The notes under the pieces are model-generated. The model had not been told where the DNA came from. It saw only the letters and a list, made by a program, of their open reading frames with translations, and ran no database searches. Shown in pieces: positions 19,823 through 30,425 of a stretch of DNA of 64,000 nucleotides; positions within the stretch are counted from its first letter, which is position 1, and each line of letters opens with the position of its first letter. Origin of the DNA: Nemertoderma westbladi (lineage: Eukaryota; Xenacoelomorpha; Nemertodermatida; Nemertodermatidae); contig JAUCBJ010007014.1 in NCBI GenBank assembly GCA_032718475.1, forward strand, positions 101,946-165,945, written 5' to 3'. Made by a program: the position numbers and the translations under genes.

Positions 19823-22800
19823 CTAATTTTGCTTTGAGGCAGGAGACAAATTATAATCTCCTGTCTCTGTGCGTGTCTCTTCCAATAACACAATATCTTG
19901 GACCGGTCGGTCCAAGGTGTGTAAACCATTAGTTTTACACTTCTTCGGGTGCGGACACTTGCACCTAATTTTCACAGTGACTGTGCGCACTATGTTTTGC
20001 ACGTCTGGGTGTATATGCAAGATCACTCCAGTCTCCCAATATTTTCTCTTGACTATCGGCTCGGTTATTAATACGTAGTCTCCTCTTTGGAGGCTCCGAA
20101 CCGTTTTGTACCACTTATTTCTGGTGGATATGGTAGGAAGATAATATTCCCGCCAATATTCCCAGAATGTGTACGCCACAAATTGAGTCACTTTCCAGCT
20201 TTTACGACTATATAGGTCGGCACTAATGGGTTCTGATGCCGGCACAAGAAATGCTGGACTCTGCATTAGCAAAAGATTCGGCTTTAATGCAACACCGTCT
20301 GGCAACATAGCTATCGGCCTCGAGTTTAGGGTATGCTCGATTTCGATGAAAGCTGTAACCAGTTCGTCGTCGGTAAGTTGTTTATTTACAGGCAATGTTT
20401 TGGCAATGGCCTGCTTTACAGAGCGAACCAATCGCTCCCAACTTCCTCCTCTCCAAGGACTTTCTGGAGTATTGAATCTCCACTCTACTCGTTGCGGCAA
20501 AAGTGCTGCAGAAATTTCTTTATTCTGTGCTGCTTTGTGAGCCGCGTTTAACTCGCTATTCCCTCCGACAAAGTTTGTACCCTTATCGGAGTAGAACGCC
20601 TTTACTAGTCCTCTCCTTGCCATAAATCTCTTTAAGGCCAGGAGCAGAGATTTGGTCGACATGTCTGCCACACGCTCAATGTGTATGGCTCTACTAGCCA
20701 TGCATGTCAGTAGCAGACCCCATCGCTTGTGGGTCAGCCGTCCACTCTTTGCCTCAATCGGACCAAAACAATCCACCCCTGTGTTCGTAAAAGGTGGGTT
20801 ATATGCCTGCACTCTCGCTTCCGGGAGTTCAGCCATCTCCTGTTCCAATACTCTGGCGTTCACCCTCTTGCAAACCAGACAGGCGTCGTACATAGTACCT
20901 ACTGCCCTGCTTGGCTGCAATAGAATGAATCGCTGTCTCGCTGTCGACAAACAGTGTAACTTTCCCGCGTGATGCAACCTCTTGTGTATATCCCATAGAA
21001 TCGCTCTTTGCAATTCTATTGGGTGACTAGGGATAATCACTGGGAACCTAAACTGTGAATTTATGTCGACAGTCTGGATTCTCAATCTATGACAAATCAA
21101 ACCCTTATGGATTAATGGACTCCATTTTCTAAGGGGTTTATAGAGAACTGGTAGTTGAGCCGATAATAGATAGAATTCTTTCGGGAAGGCACACATTTGA
21201 TAATGCTTCAAATGCTTTAATTCCGCTTGATCAATCTCATCCTCTGTCAGAGGTTGTTTCAATTTCCGAATTTGCTCACTATTAGTGCTCGATGGTTCTC
21301 CCAAATGTTCCGAATGTTTTATACAAAGGTACGCAATATATCGGCTTAACCACGCAGTTCTTTTACAAATTGTCAGCCAAGAGGCAGACGAATTTAGTAA
21401 TTTGTCATAAACACGGCATGACTCTAATGCCAGCGACGGTTGTCCGCTAACTAATGGAAGTTTCGAATCCAAACCCGCAGGTTTGGAAACCAAAGGCTCC
21501 ATTGTGTCGGTCATTTTCTGTCCGTCACTTACCAACTGTGACTCTCGTCTAGTCTGTAAGGGTGGTTTTATGTCATAACTTACCCTTCCTGACCTAGTAG
21601 TCACGTAAGTCTGTTGGTCTGACAGGTCTCCGGGCCGCTCCAATGACTCTTCAGGCCGCTCCAATGACTCTTCAGGCTGCTCCAATGACTTGAGTTTGGC
21701 TTTAGACTTTGACTTAGAGACTTTCTCCACTTTGACTTCTGCATCTTCTGGCATCGGATTGGTCACTATCTTCAGTAGCTCTGGCCAATGTTCCTGTGTC
21801 CTCGTTAGAAAATCAGGTCCATGCAACCAAAACTCCTGGGACTCTTCTTGACAGAATTCCGCCGGCATAGCACCTCTCGAAGTTATGTCGGCCGGGTTCA
21901 ACACTCCCGGACAATGTCTCCATTGTTCCTTCGTCGTAAAGTCGATGATCTGAGCGCGTCTGTTGGCCACAAATGTCTTTAGTGCAATATTGTCGGCTGC
22001 AATGTATACTAACACCAAGGATGCGTCCGTCCAATAGAATAAGGTCAATGTCGTGTCTAGCTCCTCAATTACCTGCTTACTTACCTCGACTGAAACTACT
22101 GCCGCCTGTAACTCTGCACGAGGGACAGTCATGTATTTGACTGGCATTGTCTTTGATCTAGAAGTCACAAAGGCCGTCTCAAACTTGTATTGACTTACCT
22201 CTTGGCGAAGGTAGGCTACCATACCAAAGCCGGTGTCACTTGCGTCACTAAACAAGTGGAGCTCTAAGTCAGCTGGAAATACCAGCTGATTCGGAAAGTA
22301 GGATCGGGGCACATCTATATTTTTCAATAGATGCAACTCGGCTTCCCACTCTCTCCACTGCTTTGCATGTATAGGAGATATTGGTTCGTCCCACTCTAGG
22401 TCGGACAACCAAATTTTCCTCATGCACGCTCGTGCTTGTAATATTACTGGACTGATAAAGTTCATCGGGTCAAATAGTCTAGTTAATGTCGATAAGCAAA
22501 TTCTCTTAGTCAAAATTTTGTCTGGGCTACTGGGCTCAAATCTAACTCTTACCTGGAACTTGTCAGTGTTCGGGTTCCAAGCGAGTCCCAGTACTCGCGC
22601 CATGGGAATGGGTTCCACCCCCAATTCAATGTCTCCGCTCCCGCGATCTTTCACCGGGAACGACTCTAACAAGGCCTCCGAGTTAGTGGTGAACTTGGTT
22701 AGAGGAAAACCCCCTGTAGCCAAGCACTCCTGTAGGCCGTGAGCTACTTCTATGGCTTGCTCTGCTGTATCCTTAGACACCAATCCGTCGTCCATGTAGA

Positions 22801-23060
22801 AGTTTCTCAAGATGGACTCGATTACTTCTACTGGATACTTACCAATCTGGGCTGTTGCCGTTTTCTTTAGAACAAACAGCGTACCATTTGGACTATCGCG
22901 GGCGCCAAATATCCTAACGTACATTTGGTATGTAACCACTGGGCCGGATAAGTCTTTATTCTCATACCAGAGAAACCGAAGGCTATCCTGGTCTGCCTTA
23001 CAGGCTCTTACCTGGTGGAACATCGCCTCGATGTCACAAGTAAATGCGAATCGCCGCTGT
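19823..23060 (-). pseudogene. BEL1 pol C-terminal part: RT (partial), RNase H, integrase
   Basis: BEL/Pao polymerase with the RT active site FYMDDGL (about 22785-22805) and an RNase H region HLFSDASDTGFG (about 22240). The integrase has a zinc-binding HHCC part and a DDE triad in GVDCFGPIEA (~20770), SDKGTNFVGG (~20580) and SPWRGGSWERL (~20445). The product ends at 19823. Compared with BEL2, the segment between LLRNPDIREKYR and LLRFRQRRFAF at about 23060 is missing: roughly 80 residues of the RT fingers, with a frame change. BEL1 RT is therefore defective although the YMDD motif and integrase look intact. Confidence 0.88.
21469..21488. repeat. BEL1 dispersed palindrome, copy 5 (in pol)
   Basis: CCAAACCCGCAGGTTTGG, translated as SKPAGLD in a variable linker between RNase H and integrase. 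Confidence 0.65.
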
Positions 23061-24500
23061 CTAAAACGTAACAGTATACCTATACTTCTCCCTAATGTCC
23101 GGATTCCTCAACAACCGAGCCCTTACTCCATTCAATCTTTTCAAGGCTAAGCTGTAGTTGTTCTCCAACTTAGGTGGTTGTCGACGCCACAACATTCCAA
23201 CTTCAAAATGTCCAGTCGGTAGCAGACGTATGGTATCTTCCATCATCTCCAGCGACCGTTTCTCATCAGTAGACATGGTTAGGTCATATCCACCGGGTTC
23301 CATTGCGTCCCTATCCAGCCATTCGACGGTTCTAGCTCCTGTCTCGAGGTCCTGGCGTATCAATTCCTTCTGCAACTCCTTCTCACTGTATTGGAAAATG
23401 TCTAGGTCTCGATATCTAGCCACTTGACCCTCCACTATATCGATATAAGTCAAAACGTTAGTCAGATAAGTAGCGTGGGCCGCTGAACCAGACCCACGGG
23501 TCTGATAACAGTAGTCCTCGGGTTCACTATCTGTCCGGTCGTTGTGAAGTGGTTCCGACAACCTAACATTATCGGGAATCAACTCCTCGTCCGACTCGCT
23601 AATGTCACTATAATGGTCAATACAGGTTCTCCTAAACTCGTCTAAGTCTGGTGGTTCTACTAACGGTGGTTCAGTCATAGGCTGTAATCCGTCGTATCTA
23701 TCTATTGGCTTGTCGCCACCTGTAAACTCATAAGACATGGGTACTCTTGTATACCAACCTAGTATAGTCCTATGGGCATGTGGTCCATTTACATGCGGTT
23801 CAGCTGGTCTCGTTTCCCATATTTGGTGTGCGATCAGCTGTTCTGCACCAATCAACATAGAAACATTCCTATAACCTACCTGGTGTCTGGGTACTCTGAG
23901 CTTGTCAAAATACTCCTGTGCTATGGGACTCATCGGCGGCACCTTACCTAACTGCCTGCCGAACCCCTTCATAGCTAGACACTTAAATCCGTCCAATGGC
24001 AAAGCTCTTCGTTCTTGTCGAGTGTGCTGGTCTCTCGGAAGTAGGGAATCTAGTTCTACAGAAATCCTGTGACCCTTGAGGTCACCTACTCCGTGCATAG
24101 ACTTTAACTCTATTTGGATCTCCTCGGCATCCTGGAAGCTAGAAACGGCTCTCGCCACTTCCTCGTCGATATAAGATAATGTGGACGCCGTGTCCAACAT
24201 CACATATATTCTTTTCGATCCCTTATCTCCGGTAAGTTTCACCGGAATCACGCTGAATATTTCCAACGTGGCCGATGATAAATACGTCCGCGCGCTGGTC
24301 GATGAACTATCCGCGGTGAAACCTTGGCAGGTCACTTCTCTCGCGCTCGACTCGCCATCTTCGTCCGACGAACCTGGTTGGTAACCATCGTCCTGGATGC
24401 CAGTGTACGTATTTCTCCTTATCGATACAGGTTCTTTGCTCCCCTTCCTTTGAGGATTTCGCTGTAAGTAACGGTCCGTTGGGGTATGGAAATCCGCATG
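23061..24500 (-). pseudogene. BEL1 gag-pol middle part: protease and RT N-terminus
   Basis: This continues the gag frame after the LINE insertion. The aspartic protease has MLDTASTLSYID near 24170, with DTA where many families have DTG; variants at this site are usual in BEL elements. The linker to RT follows and ends at TAG near 23061, where the RT deletion joins a different frame. With the LINE left out, the codon before it (25920-25918) and the codon after it (24500-24498) are in phase, so gag, protease and RT formed one frame. Confidence 0.85.
23487..23506. repeat. BEL1 dispersed palindrome, copy 6 (diverged, in pol)
   Basis: CCAGACCCACGGGTCTGA, translated as QTRGSGS. Changes on the two arms compensate each other, keeping the palindrome. 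Confidence 0.6.
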
Positions 24501-25917
24501 TACTACTACTACTACTACTACTAGGATCGGCATGCTGCATTGCAGCTGCATTTTTAAGAATGCTGTGCCGGCTTGTCAACAAAATTGCACCGCCACAACT
24601 CCCTATCACCCATGACATTTGCTAGATCATCCGCATCTTTAAGGCCAGTGTCCTTTAAGATGCGTCTCAAGAAAGTCATGGGCTGTCCACCATGCTTATT
24701 CACTCCATGAGGCTGCCAAAGTACAAGATTATGCACTGGCTGGTCCTCACGGCGAAAGCAATGTCCTGCAAAGCGGAGGCGATTTTGTTCTAGTGTCAAG
24801 CTTGGGGGAACCAATGAGACACCTCCAATGTTATATAGTGTCTGGTTGGAGATGTGTGCATTGTACTTGACACAATGTACCCGGCGTAGCATTCTTGTGA
24901 ATGTGCCATCCAGAGATTTGGTGTCCTCAGCAGTTAGAGCCCAGCATGGACTCCCGTAGAGGAGTACTGGAACTACTGCTGCTCTGAATAATCGGACCTT
25001 AAGTTTCCGATTAATTCTAGGTGACTTCCAAATCCTGGAAAGCCTATTCAAGGCTGCCCATGCCTTTCCCTTACGTATTCGAAGGTCCTCACCTGACTTC
25101 CGGATCCATGATCCCAGGTAACAGAAGTCGTCCACATGCTCAAGCATACCATCCTTTGAGCTTATGCTCATCCGATCAGAGACTTGCTGAGGACTTTCAA
25201 AGTTAACTGTCAGAATTTTGGTCTTTCTGGAGTTAGTAAAAAGACCAACACTAGAAGCAGCATGTTCTAATGAGCTGAGGAGCCGCTGGGCTCCCTCTAA
25301 TGATTCTGAGAGTACTCCTAAGTCATCAGCAAAGTCTAGATCAGTTAGGTACTTGGCAGGATTTCCTCGACTTCTGGAGCCAGTAGGGGGAGTTATCATC
25401 ACCCCATCATCATTATGATGATCTAAGGACATGCGTAGAACATAGTCAACCACAATAATGAACAAGAATGGTGCAAGTGTGTCTCCTTGGAGGACGCCCC
25501 ATAACACTTCAAATGGTTCTGTGTCACCATCAACAGTAGACACAAATGTTGTCGAACCATCGTATACTGATCTGATTGCTGCAATAATTTCATCAGTAAT
25601 CCCATATAATGAAAGTATGCTGAACATACGTGAGCGAGAGACTGAATCAAAGGCCTTGAAGAAGTCAACAAAGATAACAGCCAGATGCCTGTCTTTCTTT
25701 TTTGATAACTCTTCAATTATCCTTCTAAGTGCCAAAATGGGCTCCATGGTCCCACGACCTTTACGGAACCCATTTTGATTTCCACGTAGCAGTCTCTCAA
25801 TGGGATCCCTGATGCGATTTAATAGAATTCTATTGTATAGTTTTGCAGCAATCGAGATCAATGAGATTCCCCGAAAAGAACCATAGAGTGTTAGGTTGCC
25901 CTTCTTGGGAACTGGCA
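24501..25917 (-). mobile_element. 5'-truncated RTE-like LINE inserted in BEL1 gag
   Basis: RT of an RTE-like non-LTR retrotransposon. The visible motifs are NGFRKGRGT, FVDFFKAFDSVSR, GVLQGDTLAPFLF, LDFADDL and FCYLGSWI, and the C-terminal part has VLLYGSPCWALT. The coding frame stays open to the stop at 24554. The 3' end is a (TAG)n tail at 24501-24523. Endonuclease and the start of RT are missing because of 5' truncation. It interrupts the second cysteine-histidine half of a BEL1 zinc knuckle. I see no clear target duplication. It is nearly identical to 59203-60820. Confidence 0.9.
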
Positions 25918-27524
25918 TAGCAACTTGTGATGTAGTCTGCCGCATTCCATGCATCCGTCCTTGCTGTTCGGGCACTGCCGCCGTACATGACCTGGCGCAA
26001 GACAAGCCCAACAGGTGTCCAACGTCCGCACTTGAACTCTTCTCTGTTCCGAATTTAATTCTTTGAACTGTCTGCAACTATCTAACTTATGGTCGTCAGA
26101 TCTTACCTCCTTTAGTAAGCAGAATTGGCAACCTACAAATCCATCCGGCAACTCCTGTTGCTTTAACCTATGTCTATCTAACCGCTCACCTGACCATACT
26201 TGCGAGTCTGATCTAAAGGCTGGGGTACTCGAATTATATCTGTCTACTGAGTTAAATGTCACAGTGGTCCTGTCATCGTCAAAACTTACCATAGACTTAC
26301 CGGTAACAGGCTTAGACTCCCTCATATTCTCCTCTGAGAAGTTTGACTTCATCTCTGCTACAGCGTCTGTGGCTATCATGTCATGAATGTGCTGAAGTGT
26401 CAATACTTTACCTTGGCCCTCCAACTTATTCTCTAATTTGCGCCATTTCTGTCTGTAACGCATGTTTAAACGTCTTATTACGCTTTTCAAAACTTCGGCG
26501 TGATCACCATGATGAGGTAGATTCACCGTCCTCAAGATGTCTATTGCGTTCGAAATCGCGTTCGCTAAGTTCAACAGCTCTAACGGAGTTGTAATCCTTC
26601 CGCCCTTACCCAAGTCTTCTACTATCGACTGTGCCATCTTGGTTTTATTCCCGTAGATTTCGCTAAGCATCTTCATTGCCAACTCAAATGCTCTTTCATT
26701 GCCGACGAAGTTGTCAGCAATGGCTCTAGGTTCTCGATGGAGCATCTGAAGCAAATAGTTGAATTTCTTGTTGGGAGTAAAGGTGCTGTTGGTCAGCTGC
26801 TCGTCGACATAGGTTTTGAATGTCCTCCAGTGCTTGTGGTTACCCATAAACTTCTGGGGTTGTTGCGTCGGCAGTCCTTGCCTAGCAGCAAACTTACCTA
26901 TGTCCCTAAGGGTTGTGTCATTCCGGGTTAACAAATGGTTTAGTTCCACAGGGTTGTTAAGTCTGGTCCTTTCCCGGTGGTTCCAACTTACCTGCTCCGC
27001 GTCGGTCCTTCTTTCTTTATAGTTTCGGGACTTCTGACGTCTCATGTCTTCCTCTTCATCGCTTGAGTCTGTGTCGGTCCGTAGCGCTCGCGTTGGTTTG
27101 CGCGCCGAAGCCCTGACCCAAGCATCCTGAATAAACTTTTCTGCCGAATTTTCGAAATTGGGATTATGGATATTCGGGACAGGCGTCCTTACCTGAGGTC
27201 TATGTGGTATAGTCTCCTCTGATATACGTACTCGTTGATTAGGTTGGACTTTATCTAAGTCAGGCCTGCTAGGATTTGAATTACTCCTTACCTGGGCTGC
27301 TTCCATTAACCGTAGGTTACTAAGCATGTCCGTTATAGGTTGGATGTGCGGCGATATAGCTTGCGCTAAACTGGCACTTAACTCATCCCTCGTAATAAAT
27401 TCCTGGCTAGGGTTCTGTTGTATAGTCGGCTCTATCTGAGTAATTCGCTGTCTCTCATATGATCCCTCTTCCGGTTTAACCCGGAAGTTCTCCGTCGAAC
27501 TGGGTCGGCGCTCCGTCCGCGTAT

Positions 27525-27544
27525 TCCAAACCCGCGGGTTCGGT
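27525..27544. repeat. BEL1 dispersed palindrome, copy 7 (in gag)
   Basis: CCAAACCCGCGGGTTCGG, translated as NPRVW, a different frame from the pol and ORF3 copies. Confidence 0.6.
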
Positions 27545-29021
27545 TCGCCAAATACTCGTCCCGTTGGAGTTTCTCTAAACTCTGCATTGTCGCGTTCGGT
27601 ATGAAGTGGTGCGGTGTTCCGATGACGTGGATCCTGCGCGATGGGTGAAGCACTAATACCAACTGGCGTGCGATATGTAGAGAACGGTTTAGCGATCCGA
27701 GTACTCGTAATAGCTGGACCGGGTATAGGAATTCTGGTCGTCGTCGACTCGCGTATAGTCGGAGTTCTCGCTTCCTGTTCGGCCTTCTGCAGTGCGAACA
27801 GTTCTCGCAACTCAGTACCTACACTCGCCCCACATTCTTCGAGCATTCGCATCCCCTTCTCGGCGATTTCATTCGTCTTCCTAGTCCGTTCTTCACTCTC
27901 TAAATTTAATCTCGCACTTTCCAACTGCGCCAGTTTACGTTCTTCTTCTTCCCTCGCTCGTCTCGCTGCGCTCTCTTCTTCCACTCGCGCCTTTTCTTCA
28001 TACAATGCGCGTCGCTCCTTCTCGATCTCGAGTTCACGTTCTTTGCGCTCGTGTTCGAGTTGGAATTCGCGTTTCTTCGCTTCCCGTTCGCGTTCAAGTT
28101 GGAGTTCGCGTTCTTTCTGTTCGCGTTCTTTCTGTTCGCGTTCAAGTTGGAGTTCGCGTTCCTTCTGTTCGCGTTCCGCTTGCTCACGCTTACCTTTCTC
28201 TTCCAACTCTCGCAACTTTGCGTCTAACTTACGTGTGCGCTCCCTTTCCCGTTCGGCTTCCTTCCGTGCCTCCGATGCACGCAAAACTTCCGCCTGCTGT
28301 TCGTCTAGTCGGCGTCTTCTCTCCTCCGCCAAGTTGTGAGAAACAAGGGATCTAGCACATATAACCTTCCCTCGCGCGTGACTAACCTGGGAATCGCCAC
28401 TGTCTCTGGATGCGTCGTCGGGTGGAGTCAACGTTCTCTGTTGGATGTTCTCCGTCGTCGGTAGCACCTGGCCCGGTACCACCACTCCATTCTGCATCAG
28501 CCAGCTAGTAACTTCCCTCTGATAACGGCGCTCTTCCTTATCTTGCGTCTCTTCCCGCTCCACTAAATCTCTCAACTCTGCGTCACTCACCTGAGTCGCC
28601 TGCGCTTGTGATGCCCATAGCAACCAGTTCTCCGTCCTAACTCGTCGAAATCGCTCCGATAACTCGCGGTGCTCCAACAGGGCTGCCAAAACCCTATTGT
28701 AAACCCTCGTTGCCACGTCGCTCGACTGAGACTCTGCTGCCTTCTTCGCTAGGACTGCAAGCTCCTCCGTCTGCTTGAATAACGCTGAGTTATATCCTCT
28801 TCTAATCTCTACTAACCCTTCCCGTCCGATGTTCGCTGAGTCAGCTAACATCTTCCTTACCTTGTCCGCCGTCCGAGTTATATGTCCGGCATGCGCGCGA
28901 AGTTTCTTCTTTATCGCGATGTCAAGTTCTCTCTCACTTACCTGACTTACACTCAGTGGACTTGAAGGATTATTTCGGGAACTACGGGTACTCCTTACAG
29001 CCGCTGGGACCATGGCACTTA

Positions 29022-29041
29022 CCATACCCACAGGTCTGGAA
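29022..29041. repeat. BEL1 dispersed palindrome, copy 8 (diverged, in gag)
   Basis: CCATACCCACAGGTCTGG, translated as RPVGM. It is the most diverged copy. Confidence 0.45.
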
Positions 29042-29337
29042 ACCGGGCTCCGGGCTCTCGCTTCTGCTACACTACCCTCCCTATCACTCACCTCTGTCCG
29101 GGCTGCTGTGCAATCCTTCCTTACAGTAGTGGTAGGGGATCCTAATACTATTACTTGAGGTTGTTGTTCTTCCTCACTAGTTACTGTCTCATCCTCCTGT
29201 TCACTTACGTCAGCGTCGCTCGCTGCATCGTCATAGTCGGCATTGTCGTCAACAGTTATGTTGGTGCTATCGTCAGTCGGCGGTCCAGCCACCGTCTCAT
29301 AGCTGTCCTCTAGTGCCTCCTTGTCTGAGACACTCAT

Positions 29338-30425
29338 AGTCTAAATGTTTGCCTTCCGGCCAAAATATCTCGCAAAGGTTCGAGATATATATATAATTTA
29401 ATCGAAATACGATTAAATTATTTGACAAATAATCAGTTGGTCCAAAATGTCAAAATAAATTCGCAATGCAATATTGTGAATTTAATAGGATATAGTTATA
29501 GCAAATACTAGCACAATATTTAAACAAAAATATTATTATATAGCTATTATATAGCATTTAAATACTGGTATAGCACAAAATAACTTTGAATCTAATACAA
29601 AATATTCAAAATAAACTTGCCACCCGAATATTTCTAATTTTACATATATAGCTCTAATCAACACAATTTTAATTTGAAATATTATTATGTATCCACTAGC
29701 GCGTGGCTACATCTTCGGGTTGCGACTCTCTCTAACTCTCTCTCTCTAACTTGAGCGATTCAAAAAACCATGGCCGGCTAAACCTAAATATCCTAACTAA
29801 TAAATTGAGTTCAGCTTCGCAGTTAAACAACCGGTAATTTTTTACTGCTTCCACAAACACAATGGTGCCAACAGAACAACTAACCTTGTTTGCTGTGAGA
29901 TTCCACGTCCGCGTCCAAAGTTTCAGTCCTTTCGCTGATTGCAAACCGAACCCGCAGACCCACACGAACCCCAAACTCAGAAGTCCCGTCTTGCCATGTA
30001 TCTCCAGATGGTATAAAATAACTAAGCGGTTACCTAACATACCGGTACAAAACTCTAGAATTTTACAAATAATTTTGACCGAAACTGAATTCTCGCAAAC
30101 CTAGCTAAAATTTTCAAAAAACTCACTAATTACAGTTTGCCCTAAGGCCTAAGGAACTGCTGTATTCGCAATTAGTAAAAACGCACTACCGTACTTCCAC
30201 TGTACGCAGTACAGTAAGTAGAACAGTACACCAACCTAACAGCCTAAAGAATACTGTATGTGGTACGGCAAACAAATGTCCTTCTACCGTACGCAGTAAC
30301 AGCAATCAGCCTAATGTACTACTGTACTACTGTACGCGACCAATGAATACAGTAATCTAAAACTGTCTCAGCCTAAGAATACACTATTGACTGCTGCAAG
30401 CAACAGCCAACAAACACGTATCACT
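29338..30425 (-). other. BEL1 5' leader
   Basis: It lies between the 5' LTR and gag, is AT-rich and contains no convincing ORF. The sequence next to the LTR (GTGATACGTGTTTG on the minus strand) is not an obvious match to a common tRNA 3' end, so the primer site is unidentified. Confidence 0.6.

Larger units (their letters stand above)
25918..29337 (-). pseudogene. BEL1 gag, interrupted by LINE
   Basis: A long Gag starts at 29337. An acidic Ser/Asp-rich N-terminus comes first, then a charged coiled-coil block (about 27900-28330) with repeats such as ERELQLEREQKER. After it come a DUF1759-like capsid region (about 26400-26850) and three CCHC-type fingers: CQFC...C, CWACLAPGHVRRQC and CMECGRLHH. 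The last finger is split by the LINE at 25917. The product would form the particle and bind RNA. The next residue after the LINE is His in phase (24500), completing the finger. At over 1100 residues it is long for BEL Gag, mostly through the coiled-coil. Confidence 0.88.

Noticed and set aside
27641-28339. 232-codon plus-strand ORF rich in Ser and Arg, opposite BEL1 gag
   Set aside because: It is the reverse strand of the repetitive Glu/Arg coiled-coil codons of gag, and its composition is what antisense reading of GAR/CGN-type codons gives.
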